In this document: positions 46,217 through 57,779 of the stretch, in pieces
How the letters are laid out: each line of letters begins with the position of its first letter
Position numbering within the stretch: the first letter of the stretch is position 1
Translations under genes and position numbers: made by a program
Source of the DNA: Biscogniauxia marginata
Lineage: Eukaryota; Ascomycota; Sordariomycetes; Xylariales; Xylariaceae
DNA length: 64,000 bases
Assembly: GCA_022695795.1 (NCBI GenBank)
Contig: MU404193.1
Coordinates: 23,511-87,510 of the forward strand
Direction of reading: 5' to 3'
The notes under the pieces: model-generated
The model's database searches: none
Told to the model about the DNA's origin: nothing
What the model saw: the letters and a program-made list of their open reading frames with translations, nothing else

Positions 46217-47887
46217 CTAGATTGCGCGTGCTGCCCGGGAACGATTCTCGCGATATCTCTTCTCCTTGGATGCCTCCCTTCTCCGCTTCCTCCACTTTCT
46301 GTTGAGGTCTCCCCGGGTTTCCCAGAATTGCTTCTGGAAATCACTGGTTGGAGCTTGCTTATTATCACGAGTAGGGGTATCGGGAAGGCTAGCGTTGCCC
46401 ATAGGCACGCCATCGTCGTCATCATCATCATCGCCCTCCTCTTCATCTTCATCGTTTTCAGCCACCTCATCAACGGTCTCCTGCCGGGACCAGAAGCCGA
46501 ATGATCGGCTTGGATGGGCCGTATCAGGCGTTGGAGCAGCACTTCGAATGTTCCTAAATTCAAAGTCCTGTTTAGTGAAGGGTGTCATAGGTGGTTGACT
46601 TGTGGGAGCCTTCCTGTCGTCTTCCTCGTCGATATCATCATCATCACCATCGTAGTCGAAGAAACTAAAGGGCTTGGACTCCTGACCAGCACCATTGGTG
46701 GTATCTGTTTCACCCTTTGGGCGCTTGTACAGTGCCTCGAGTGGATGCACCCTTGCGGAAGCTGGTGTCGCCGGTGGTATCTTGATTGTCAGACTAGTCA
46801 TAGAGTCGGAGGATTTGGGCCTCGCGGATTTAGGTTTGGTAGCTGAAGCGGGACTACTTATGGCTTGCGTGTCGACCTTTAGGTTCTGGACCGGGCTTGT
46901 CATCCCCGTCTTATCAGGTTCCTCATCTGAACTATCGGTCTCCTTATCAGAAGCCTCAGCAGCATCATCCTCCTCAGAGGAGGACCCACTGCTACTCGTC
47001 TCGTCGTCCTCATCATCTACTGGTGTAGGCTCAGAGAGCTTCAGCTTCGGCAGATTAGGCTTCGTAGATCGAGTAGCCCGTCTGTTTGTGGTTACAGATT
47101 CCACGACGGTTCCTTTGCTATCGACCCAGCCGACTCCATCCTCGTAGGTTACCGGCTCCGGGGGATTGAACTTATCGACTTTGGACTTCAAGAAAGACGG
47201 ATGCTTCACAGTATTTTCGAATTCGTGTATCACCACCTCTCGGCCACTGTTGCGCTTCTTCTTCTTGTGTCCGGAGGTGTCATCAGCATCTTTGGATGAG
47301 CTGGTGTCCGGCAGCTTAGTCTTAAACAGACATTCAGGGCCATCTGTGTACTTGGATTTCATGTCCCTCTTCTTATTTTTATCCTTCTTGTCCTTTTTGT
47401 CTCTCTTGTCTCTCTTTTCTTCTTCGGGTGCCTTATCCTTCTTGGACTTCTTCCGCTTCTGGTCAATCATTTCCTGCTCCGAGGTGGTCCATCCTCGCTT
47501 GATCTTTCGGTCCTCCAGTTCGACTCCCGAGATGACTCCTTCTTCCCGCTTTCTTTTCTTAGATGTCTTCCTGTCCTTCTTAACCTTGGCTTGATCCTCC
47601 TCCCCATCTCCTGTTGGCTCCGGTATGGATTCGGGACGAGCCTTCTCGACGCGCATCTTGACTCCCTTCAGTACAGCCCCGTTCAGTTTCTTCTTGAGCT
47701 TGTCAGCATCGGCGGTTGGCAGGTCGACAAAACCGTAGCGCTTCTCGGGGAAGGTCTCGAGGGTATGGTATGAGATATTTCGTGCGTGTGGTAGGACAGA
47801 GGAGGGGATTACGATATTGAGCAGGGATTGGTCGAGGGGCGTGATGTGCAGCCTCGTGTACTCGGCGTTATCTGCTACGGACGTCAT
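46217..47887 (-). CDS. RRM-containing nucleolar protein, Nop8-like
   Basis: A single-exon ORF; starting at the ATG at 47885-47887 gives 556 residues, and a further in-frame ATG eight codons upstream (47911) is possible. Residues about 8-85 form an RNA-recognition motif with an RNP1-like RYGFVDLPT and an N-terminal RLHITPL strand. The middle is extremely Lys-rich (KKDKRDKKDKKDKNKKRD and similar), then acidic/Ser-rich. Near the C-terminus HPLEALYKRP and a following FSFFDYD are reminiscent of the Nop8/NOL8 family, which acts in 60S ribosomal-subunit assembly. A highly basic Arg-rich C-terminus follows. RNA binding is well supported; the Nop8 assignment is a family-level inference. It is divergently transcribed from the thioesterase gene. 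Confidence 0.75.
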   Translation of the reverse strand: MTSVADNAEYTRLHITPLDQSLLNIVIPSSVLPHARNISYHTLETFPEKRYGFVDLPTADADKLKKKLNGAVLKGVKMRVEKARPESIPEPTGDGEEDQAKVKKDRKTSKKRKREEGVISGVELEDRKIKRGWTTSEQEMIDQKRKKSKKDKAPEEEKRDKRDKKDKKDKNKKRDMKSKYTDGPECLFKTKLPDTSSSKDADDTSGHKKKKRNSGREVVIHEFENTVKHPSFLKSKVDKFNPPEPVTYEDGVGWVDSKGTVVESVTTNRRATRSTKPNLPKLKLSEPTPVDDEDDETSSSGSSSEEDDAAEASDKETDSSDEEPDKTGMTSPVQNLKVDTQAISSPASATKPKSARPKSSDSMTSLTIKIPPATPASARVHPLEALYKRPKGETDTTNGAGQESKPFSFFDYDGDDDDIDEEDDRKAPTSQPPMTPFTKQDFEFRNIRSAAPTPDTAHPSRSFGFWSRQETVDEVAENDEDEEEGDDDDDDDGVPMGNASLPDTPTRDNKQAPTSDFQKQFWETRGDLNRKWRKRRREASKEKRYRENRSRAARAI

Positions 47888-48400
47888 GGAAACGGGAACG
47901 TGGCATAGCATAACATAGCGTATGGGAGAAAAGTTGGGTTGTTAGTGTGTGCCTAGAAAAAAAAATACTCTCGTCTCGAATGAGAAGTAGAAATGTCGAG
48001 GTCTTTGGGCGGCTAAGAAGAGAAACGAGAAAGAAAAAGCGATAACGAAAAAGCTCTGGGCAAAAGAGAAAGAACCGTTCGACTTGCCCCACTTTATATT
48101 CACCGACAGCCTGGGCTGGTGCAACTTTCACCTGCTAGTGTGTATGTACAACACTACAGGCGAGTCGAAGGAGTTTAGCTCAGGTAATTTTGCTCGTATT
48201 ATCTAATCAAGCCTTTTCATCGGACTTAGTAAGTACCTGAGGAGGTACTGTACCTAGTTGGTACATAGGTACCTACCTAGGTCGAGTGCGTACCTTAAGT
48301 AATAGGAACTTCAATTCATCTCAATGATATACATTGATATCACTACAATCCCCAAATCGGTTCCCTTGCAATACACTCGTCTGCCTATACATACACTACA
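47888..48400. promoter_or_regulatory. Divergent promoter region, nucleolar protein and thioesterase genes
   Basis: The two genes start about 513 bp apart and point away from each other, so this interval should hold both promoters. It contains a T/C-rich leader on the minus-strand side (47950-48080) and a GGTACCTA/TAGGTAC palindrome cluster at about 48240-48285. No specific factor sites can be assigned. Confidence 0.5.
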
Positions 48401-49324
48401 ATGGTTCAAAAGCTGCCTCCAACCAGATTTGTCAAATCGGTAGAACCAAGTAACCCTACATTTGCCTACGATAGCCAATGCTAAACTCAACAGGTCTTGA
48501 AGTCCTTCATGGCCGAGTCTGGCCTCGAGCCAAGGTCAGTAGGCATCCTAAAATCTATATGTCCGGGTGATTCTTCGGTGCGTTATTTAGGGACTAATTA
48601 CGTTGGTGTAGGCTATTTGGACCTCACGTGAGACTCTAGCCAAAGTGCGACACACCAGCCAAACCCATTGACATTGACGCCTTTGCAGATAAGGGTTACA
48701 AATGCCGTCAAGGGCAAGGTCAACTTTGAGCTAGATATCACCAAAGATCACACGGTGGGTCACTGGTCTCAAACCACGGCACGTTAGCAAACTCATAACT
48801 TCTCTCTAGAACCGTCTAAAAATAATCCACGGGGGCACAATTGCCAGCATGGTAGATCTGGGTGGCTCGCTGGCTGTTGCATCTACAGGGCTATGGGCAA
48901 CTGGTGTGTCAACTGACCTCAGTGGTGAGTAGCCTTGTTGAGATATAGTGATTCGATAGGCTGGACTATGAGACTGACTACCTCTAGTCACATACCTGGC
49001 CAGTGGCGGTAAGGTGGACGATAAGATCTCAGCAACAGCTGTCTGTGATAAAAGCAAGTTCCCATTGTGTCTTAATCGCGACACGGCGCTAACTAGCATT
49101 CTAGTTGGCAAGACTTTGGCATATACATCAATCACGTTTAGGAACAGCAAGGGCGAGCTTGCCGCTAGAGGAAGCCATACAAAGTAAGTGACAACTCTTG
49201 TTGTTCTATTTATACAACTGGCGCTCGAGATATTAACTTCCGCAGATACGTAACACATGCCGTTAATGCCCAGGAGACTCCCTTCGTTCCACCAGAAGGA
49301 GCTGAAGTCGAAGACGAAGAATGA
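48401..49324 (+). CDS. Hotdog-fold acyl-CoA thioesterase (ACOT13-like)
   Basis: Hydrolyses acyl-CoA to fatty acid and CoA; the family is mitochondrial or cytosolic. Eight exons join in frame: 48401-48439, 48494-48534, 48612-48627, 48689-48754, 48810-48924, 48988-49053, 49105-49183 and 49246-49324, giving 166 residues, the usual length. Exon 3 is a 16-nt microexon that supplies the LFGPH part of LEPRLFGPHIRV. The intron at 49054-49104 has a GC donor (GCAAGT) with a CTAAC branch site and TAG acceptor; the other introns are GT-AG. The hotdog helix motif HGGTIASMVDLGGSLAVA at 61-78 carries the HGG signature and the acidic residue expected at the active site. C-terminal residues 157-166 are acidic. 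The acyl-CoA synthetase gene lies 2 kb downstream on the same strand. Confidence 0.88.
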
Positions 49325-51257
49325 AGATGAGCATGAAGATCATTATGTGACGGTTTATGACCTCTCTACGGATGAGAGCCGATGACGTTGCCGTGCAAAT
49401 AGTTAGAACTAAAGGAATATAGACGGATAGCCATCTTAACCCGAAAAAGCTCATTTGTCTCCCGGGCACCCATGTCTGTCTTGTCTTCACCACTGCAAGG
49501 CTCTCTAGCCAGAGTCACCATAGTGGCTAGCTGCTGGGCTCCTGATAAAGCAGCGTAGAGACAAATATGTACATATATTCTCTGCTGTACCTCCCAGGTG
49601 GGTATCTGCTTTCAGATCGCCCTCCATCAGCATGTAATGCTAGGTCAACAACGAATATGATTGTATCGCCCAATGGAAGTCTAACTGTAGTAGCCTCCTC
49701 CTTATTATTAGGAATGGATTAGCTGTACGCTACGCTGTCAAAATAAAAATAAAAATATGGCGTATCACGATAATTATATCGTACAATATCGCTCCAGAAC
49801 CAGCCTTGTAGGCTCCTTACTCGTACCCCTGAGGCTACCGGGCTACATAATTCCTAATATTCACTTCTCTGTGTAAACAATAAAGCCCTGCCTTCTCTTG
49901 CTTGCCTACCTAAAAGCCTCATTCTATTCTTACTAGTAAATGAACTGTCACGACGCATTCAGTATAGACCAAGGTAACAATGTAGTTGTGTTTAACTACA
50001 GCTACCTATGGAGCCATACCCTCTACATACAAAACACCTCTTTGTCCTACAAGACGAACTGTGCCGGCCCTGTGTCCGACACTGGATCCCTCTGTGATAT
50101 CCATCGTCTTGACACCTTGACAGGAGTCAACTGCTTGCCAGGCTCGGTTCTTTGTTGATATAAGCCGTCATTGTCTTCTTCGGCTAGGCATACTATGGCC
50201 GTATACACACAATAAACTCAAGGCAAGGGCCCAATTCCTAGCTAAAATGGGATCTACTGCCCAGTACGATGCCTATCTGCAACCTAATTTGTGCATTTAT
50301 TACCGTTGTGTAGGCGTATCCTAAGCAGCTAAAAAAGAGGGGGTTGGGGGTTTGAGGATGGGAGTGAAAAGTGATTGTATATATATGAGTGAGATATCAC
50401 TATGCACTCGGTTCCTAATATACGAGTAATAAGTCGGTTAGGTTAAACGGGAGGAACTAGAACCTTGGGCATTTATGCATCTTTGTAGGTACCGAGGTAC
50501 CTGAATAATTGCCGGTAAAACGCGGGGCGGCTAATATCTAACTAGTGTGCAGGTAGCGGAGCGGACTCCACAATGTTTGAATCTCTAAACCCCCACAAAA
50601 CTGCCGTGTCCTAATGCCTACCTATGTAGAGCCGCGGGCGCTTCCCGAGGTCATAAGTTCGGTTGGGGGAGCCGGGGTTGTTTCAGCCACGAAGATGCGT
50701 AGCTGAGTGATGCCGCTTTTAGTATAAGCCTATTGTGGCTTTAAGGTGAGTTGCGTATCCGCCAAACCCCAATTGGCTGAATAAGGGTTTAGGCAAATGG
50801 CTAATATTAAGTACCTAAGAGTAGCGAGAACGCTAATCCCGATTCGCGGTTTAAGCAGAGGAAGCCAAGAAACCCCCAGATCCAGATCAACAACTGACAG
50901 AGATCTACGGACAGATATAGTTAAGACAGGGAAGTTCGGTTCAATTGCACTTTTTAAAAAAAAGATACAAGCTTCTTTTAGCTATAAGTTTTTATTTCAC
51001 TTTCATTACTAAGAAAACGCCTGATAATTCATCGTATCAACTGGAAGCCACCTCCCTTTTTAGAAACTGCCTCACCTTGTACAGTTTTGTAATACTCGAG
51101 TGGGAGAGTGAGAAGGAGAGTTTAGGGGTATCGGGAAGAACAGAGCAGATCCTGGGTCTGTGATTTGTTGGTCACAGGTTGTACTGAGTTTGTGTTGCGT
51201 GGAAATCTTCGCCAATTGACGTGGGAAAAAAAGCGCCACGGCCCGTCCCCGTTGAAG
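49325..51257. other. Intergenic region
   Basis: About 1.9 kb between two plus-strand genes. An ORF at 49940-50158 and one at 50797-51012 have no recognisable features. The GC-rich leader of the acyl-CoA synthetase gene begins at about 51,220. Nothing else is supported. Confidence 0.45.
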
Positions 51258-53633
51258 ATGGCAGCGATCGGTGAGTTCTAAAAAGAAAAGAAAAAAAGGA
51301 AAAGAAAAAAAAACTCGCCTCGAACTCATCTGTGGGCGCCAACACAAGCCACTCCCTTCAATCCGTCGTGGGCGTTCGTGCTAGTAACCGGAAACCTTAT
51401 CACGATATATCGCACCCAAGCACAAGTTTCACTTACACACCTATACACCTACAAACCCCCAAGTCTGAACCAGCTAACCAAACCATGGTGATCGGGCGAC
51501 AACAGCGGCATCCATCGCCGCCACCGCCGCGGGCCTCACGTATCTTGACGGGAAGTACCACCTGCGGCAGGACTGGCAGCTCATCCGCGCCAAGAAGAAG
51601 GGCTACAAGCTCCTCCAGAAAGCCTGTGAGTCTCTCCCACACAAGGGACTTAAAATAACCCCCCTAATAAAACAGACACTTACACACGTACAATACACAG
51701 TGGAAGAGAAGCGCGTATCGCCCTACTACTTCTTCGAGCGGCACGCGCAGGCGCACCCGGGCAAGGAATGCGTCTGGACGCGCGAGCGCTCCTACACGCG
51801 CGCCGAGGCGTACTGGCGCGTGAACCAGTACGCGCAGTTCTTCCTCGCCGGCGGCGTGCGGCCCGGCGACCTCGTCGCCCTCTTCATGGCCAACAGCGCC
51901 GACTTCGTCTTCGCCTGGATGGGGCTCTTCGCCGTCGGCGCCGCCCCCGCCCTCATGAACCATAACCTGACGCGCCAGGCCCTGCTGCACTGCCTCGGCA
52001 TCGCCGGCGCCAGGCTGATACTCGCCGACGGCCCGCCCGCCCTGCTCGAGCGCCTCGACGCCGTCGCCGACGAGCTCGCCGCCCGGGGCGTCCGCGTCGT
52101 CAGGCTCGACGAAGACACGCGCGCCGCCGTCAACGGGACTCCGGGGGACCGGCCCCCGGACGAGCTGCGCGAGGGCGTGCGGCCCGACTCGGCCTTCGGG
52201 CTGTTCTACACGAGCGGCACCACCGGCATGCCCAAGGCCTGCGTCCTGCCCGCCGTGGCCGGGTTCCTGTACGGCTGCAGCCGCGAGTGCGGCTTCGCCT
52301 ACGTCAAAGGCGACGGCGACCAGCGGTACTACGACTGCATGCCGCTGTACCACGGCACGGGCGGCATCAGCGGCATGACGCAGCTGCTGACGGGCCACAC
52401 GCTCTGCCTCGCGCCCAAGTTCAGCGTGTCCGCCTTCTGGGACGACATCCGCGCGAGCCGCGCCACCTGGTTCGTCTACGTCGGCGAGACCCTGCGGTAC
52501 CTGCTCGCGGCGCCCCCCTCGCCGCTCGACCGGCAGCACGCCGTCCGCGGCATCTACGGCAACGGCCTGCGCCCGGACGTCTGGGTCCCCTTCCGCGAGC
52601 GCTTCGGCATCGACACGATTCACGAGTTCTTCAACTCGACCGAGGGGATACTGCCGCTCGACAACCCGGCGCGGGGCGACTTCCGCACCCACTCCGTCGG
52701 CCACCACGGGCTCCTCGAGCGGCTCCGCCACCGCGGCGCCCTCGTCCCCGTCGAGGTCGACCCCGACACGGGCGACATCGCCCGGGACCCGCAGACCGGG
52801 TTCGCACGGCGCGTCCCGCACCGCGTCGGCGGCGAGATCCTCGTGCGCCAGCCGCCCACCGTGACCCCGCCCTTCCCGGGCTACTACAACAACCCGGACG
52901 CCACCGAGGGCAAGTACGTGCGCGATGTCTTTGAGAAGGGCGACTGGTATTATCGCACAGGTGACGCATTGCGCCGCGACGATGACGGCCGCTGGTTCTT
53001 CCTCGACCGCCTCGGCGATACCTTCCGCTGGAAGGGCGAGAACGTGTCTACCGCCGAAGTGTCCGAGGTCCTGGGCCGCTACCCGGGCGTCGGCGAGGCT
53101 ACCGTGTACGGTGTCTCGCTGCCGGGTCATGATGGGAAGGCCGGCATGGCGGCCATATACGTGGACCAAGGGGCGGCGGAAGGGAAATTTGACTATGCCG
53201 GTTTGTTGAAGTACGTTTTGTTGTTGTGTTTCTTATCTTGTTCTTTTTTGTTTTTTGTTTTTTTCACTGCTGGCCACAGTGCGCAGGGTAGTCCCTATGG
53301 GCAACGTAAAAAGGAAAATGTGGCCGAGTTCGGACTGAGCCTAGAAATGACACTCAAACTAACTCACACTAACGTATTGCTTTTTTTTACAGACATGCCC
53401 GCACCCACCTCCCCAAGTACGCGGTCCCGATCTTTATCCGTGAGATCAAGGAGCGCTCGTCGACACACAATAACAAGCAGGACAAGGTGCCCCTGAAACG
53501 TGCGGGCGTAGATCCGGCACAGACAGGGACTGACGCCGTCTTCTGGATCGGTGACCTGGGCAAGGGTGACGCGTATGTCCCCTTTACAGAGAGTGATTGG
53601 GAGGGTTTGAAGGGTGGGAAGGCGAAATTGTAG
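51258..53633 (+). CDS. FAT1: Very-long-chain acyl-CoA synthetase / fatty acid transporter (Fat1-like), peroxisomal
   Basis: Activates very-long-chain fatty acids to CoA esters. Four exons join in frame: 51258-51270 (only 13 nt), 51506-51625, 51701-53210 and 53393-53633, giving 627 residues, the family length. The first intron is 235 nt; an ATG at 51485 lies inside it and is not in the coding frame. The N-terminus (MAAIAASIAATAAGLTYLDG) is a short hydrophobic segment. The ATP/AMP-binding motif FYTSGTTGMPKA is at about 213-224 and the VLACS motif DTFRWKGENVSTAEV at about 484-498. The protein ends in AKL, a type 1 peroxisomal targeting signal, pointing to peroxisomal fatty-acid activation. Exon 3 is exceptionally rich in G/C at third positions, more than any neighbour, which creates a long antisense ORF. 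Confidence 0.92.
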
Positions 53634-54250
53634 GATGAATGCTAAGTAGTGCTAGGTGAGGACTTAGAGAATGGAGGGGGAAAGCTAGAAGAGTAGGTTG
53701 GTCAAGAGGGCAGGCAGACCCCGTGTATAGAGAAATACGCATATTAAACAGGAGACAGGGTGATATTTAGGGAGGTTGGATTACATTATTGCATCTCTAG
53801 ATAGATAGATGCAACATACACCTAGTTATTTACACCTCGATCACGTAGGGCTAGATACCCTAAAGGATACACAGCATAGAAATTTTGTTGGTTCTTGTCA
53901 AGTTAAATCGCGTAAATTGCGCACTAGGTGCCCAAGGTATGTATGTAATCCGTAAAGTCATAAACACCGAGGATTATGATACGACATTCCCTTGCTGATG
54001 GGAGCCCTGTCTTGTTTGGTAAGCCATAATAATTGAAGTCATGTAATCGTTGCTAAATATCATCGTGCGAAGTTTCCACATAGGTAGGTATAGATGGATA
54101 GTATATCGAAATGTATCGTGTTGGCATAGAATACCCACATTCCCGCCTAACGAGGTGCCGATCGTCTTGGCCATTGTTCTGATGTATAGCCGAAAGGCCT
54201 GGTGCTGTGAGCAACTGATGTTTTCTTCCATAGGGAAGGCGTTTGCAGAC
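53634..54250. other. Tail-to-tail intergenic region
   Basis: About 620 bp between converging genes. On the minus strand an open frame of about 80 codons continues past the stop of the neighbouring gene (to about 53974); see the finding on a donor site overlapping that stop. No independent gene is supported. Confidence 0.45.
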
Positions 54251-55934
54251 TTACTTGATTGGTTCTGTGTTATGAATCTTGCTTGTTGAAGATGCAGGAG
54301 TTGCCGTAGTCGATGTAGCGGGCGATGCGGTGCTGTTAGGTTTTGCCGACTTGCGCTTACTGACGGAACTTGCACGGGATACTTTTCCCGTTAAGGATGT
54401 TCTCTGTGGCTTCGTTGGACTATCTATCATATCCGCTTCGTCCAAACTGACAAATGTGGAAAAGGATCCAACCTCACTATCAGCATCTGAGGCACTCCAG
54501 GGGTCCTTGTTGGCTACTAGCTCGGCATAGTCGGGTCGCGGTACATTTCGAGCTGGGCGGCGTGCTTTCTCGGGCTCAGGTTCATCGTCATCCGATTCCC
54601 GACTCGATGTCGATACCCGTACCTTGATGGTCGGCATGAAATCCTTATCTAGTTTTTCTAGCTCTTCTTGCTTGTGCAGTATGGTCTGAATATCTATCTG
54701 ACTCGGTTTGCTTCTTGGAGGCTTCCCAGGAGTAACTGTATGGTTTTAGTCATTTCATCCATATATGTACATCCTCGGAATGTAGATCTGTCCCTGCAAA
54801 TCTCAAGGATGGAACAACTTACATGTGTGTGGTGTAGCACCTAGATGCTCTTTTATCCAATACTTGCTAGCCAAGTCAGATCCTTCAACTAAGATACGAA
54901 ACATGTTAGTGTGAAGAAACGCGAGCTCGCACGGGGTTACTGACTTTCGCAGGCGAAATTATCAAAGATATGATCATTTGTCAGCTCCTCCCCGTCCGGA
55001 CCGGTGTCCCCATGCTTCTGGAAATGCTTTATGGCACGGTTGTACACTAGCGGAGGTTCCGTGAAGAAGCCGGACCTACAATTCGGTCGATTACAGCGTA
55101 TAACGAAGTAGCCTTTTCTATCCGAATGCCGGAAGATACACTCGGTCGTCTCCAAGTTAGGGAAAGCGATTTTGCGAGAGATCTCGGGGCGTTTTGTTTC
55201 CTGTGAGGCCTGCGTATACGTGAGTTACGAAAATGCGATGATAATTACACCGTATCTACCTTTTTACTATCGACCTTTTGGCGCTTGGGGGAGGCCCCGT
55301 TGCTATTCCTCCCTCCAACTCTAGGTCGCTTCGGGCTTTGACTAGCCAATGGGCTTTCAGCTACGATCTGCGCCTGGATTGGGCGATCGACATAGGTGGC
55401 TCTTTTGGGAGAGGAATGCACCTCTGTCATGGGGGATCGGTGGTGAATTGCTCGGTCCGGAGTCTGCTGGTTCTGGCTCTGGAGAACAGGCGGGGAGCTA
55501 TGTGACTGGGCATCCGCCCCCAGGACAGTACTAAAATAATTATTCTCGCGCAAGGGCGACGCAATTACGGGCGTGGGAGGGCGTATAGCCAAAGTTGTGG
55601 CGCTGGGGATGACGTTTAGGTACTTCGGGGTCGTGGAGTGAAGCTCAGCGACGACGGCATCAACGACGCTTACATCGACTTGAAGCAGCTCGAGCTTCTC
55701 GCGCAGTCCTCGGACCAGCCTTTGCCTATCACTCTCAAATGCATCGCGCTCCTTATCCACCTCTCTCAAGAGTGCGCGCAGCTTAGGGACATGGGTACGG
55801 CCGAGGATGTCGTCGCGCTCGCGGGCCAGCTGAAGCAGCTCCTGCTTGACGTAGGACAAGGCAAAATCCGACATGGCACTGCTGAGCTTGCCGCCGGGGC
55901 TGCCACGATCAAGAGGATTTGGTTCGGCAGCCAT
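54251..55934 (-). CDS. Hypothetical nuclear protein with a C/H-rich putative zinc-binding region
   Basis: Four exons join in frame: 55260-55934, 54945-55209, 54823-54888 and 54251-54735, giving 496 residues. Introns are 50, 56 and 87 nt with GTAGAT, GTCAGT and GTAAGT donors. Residues about 20-90 are predicted helical/coiled coil (rich in Leu, Arg, Glu). Residues 100-225 are Ser/Pro/Lys-rich with nuclear-localisation-like SPKRPR and SPKRQK. Residues 249-291 hold C249, C264, C269, H287 and H291 (C-x14-C-x4-C-x17-H-x3-H), suggesting a zinc finger of unfamiliar spacing. The C-terminus is disordered and Ser/Thr-rich. I do not recognise the family. The chosen ATG (55932-55934) precedes a plausible N-terminus; an upstream in-frame ATG at 56189 would add an unlikely extension. 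Confidence 0.75.
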
Positions 55935-56855
55935 GTCTGGGTGAGGAGAGTTGGGTATCGACGACGAGGCTCGACTACTCCAAGCTGCAAACGAGAACCA
56001 AAGCGGAAAATCCAGACTCGGAGAGGGGTGAGGATCAAATACACATGCGTCGGCCGCTTGGTCTAACAGCTTCGGGAGATACCTACATGGGGTGTGCAGT
56101 TTCTCCGCACCAGAGACTGAGTAGCAATGCTTGTCACTTGCGACCTGTCGTATTCGTGGGACACCCAGGGGCACGATCAACTCGGCCAAGGCTCTACGTG
56201 CATCGAGCCACGGGAATTGAATCGAGGGATTGCCTATAAGAAAAGAAACCTACTGACGGGCTGCGAAGACTTGGGGTAGCATTGAGTTGAGTAGATAGAT
56301 AGAATATTGAATGGTTGGTTGTGTGACAATTTGCTTTGAATATAGTAAATCGGTGTGGGAGGGGAGGATTCGTGTGATGGGTGTGAAATTTTGAAGATGG
56401 ACGAAATTGATCAGGGCTCGGGTCAAACAAAAGCGGAAGACGACCGACCCCGGCCTCGAGGTGGTGCCTTAGGTAAGAGGGCTAATAAGAGAAATAGGTG
56501 TTAATAAGAAAAAGTAAAATAAAATAAAAACGAGAAGGGGAAGGAAAATTGGAAGGAAGGTGGTCACCAGTGACTGCATACGCTGTGCCGTTTAAGCGAG
56601 GCTGCGATGGAAGGAAACAAGCCCAATTGAAAATGGAGAAACAGCGGCTACCGGATCTGATCTCCAGCATATCTGCATGTGTAACCCGAGCATGTCACCT
56701 AACAGGTCACTTGGGTATTGGAGATTGCTTAGGAAAGATGGAGTCGGGTATGCAAACGCCTTATGCACCTCACCGTTTCTGGAATAACATGATATCCGTC
56801 CATCACATTAAATAATCCATCCTCATCCCGTCACTGGTCAAAAACAACCAGGATC
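55935..56855. other. Upstream region between the last gene and AT island 2
   Basis: About 920 bp. The first part is presumably the promoter of the minus-strand gene at 54251-55934. The remainder is ordinary-composition DNA with no supported gene, ending at the sharp transition to AT-rich sequence at about 56,856. Confidence 0.5.
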
Positions 56856-57779
56856 GAATAAACACATATAATAATAAATAAGCTTTATAATAAAAAATAA
56901 AAACAAAAATAAAAACACTAAAAATAATTAAAGTTATTTTATTAAAATATTATTAAATTTTAAAATAATATATTTAAATATATATATAATTTTTTAATAA
57001 AAATAAAGTTTTTATATATAATTTTAATATTTAATATATAAATATTCGTTTAAATTAATTAATATATGTAATAACTTAGGTAGTTTAAATAATAAAAAGA
57101 ACTTAACAATTAATTTTCTTATATTAAAACAAAATATAATTAAGACTTTAAATTTATAAAATTATTAAAGGGTAATGTTTTATATATTTTAAAATAATTT
57201 AAAGAAATAAACTCTTTTATATGGCTTTTAATCTTTATATAAATAAAAAATAACATTAATTATTAAGTTTTTAATTGTTATTTTTTATTTTTATTTATAA
57301 TTATTAATATTTATATTTTTAGTTTAATATACTTTTTTATCGTTATATATTTTAACTTATATATTAATAGCTTTTTTAATTAATAAATATAAATGAGTTT
57401 TATATGTTTATTTTATAATAATATTTCCTTTTTATTAAGGTTTCGCTTTAAAACTTAACTTATTCAATTTTCTTATTATAAAGTTTATTAAAATACAAGT
57501 TTTTTTTTATAAAAAATATCTTAATTTTTTTTAAAGTGTTTATATAGTTTTTAAGTTTATTTTAACTTTTTTAAGAACTTTTCTTATTTAACTAAATAGT
57601 AAATTCTTTTGTTAATTTCAGTCGAATTCTTAATAGTTTTAACGTTATATTTATTTACGATTTAAGCGTTATTAGCTTTTTAAAAAATATATATAAAAAG
57701 TGTTATAAATATACTATTTTATAAGTAAATATAAACATATTACTATAAAGGAAATAATTTTATTTATTTAAAAGAGTTT

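Noticed and set aside
51664..53169. A 501-residue open frame antisense to the acyl-CoA synthetase
   Set aside because: It mirrors the very GC-rich third positions of the real gene, has low-complexity Ala/Gly/Arg/Val composition and no domain; it is a codon-bias shadow.
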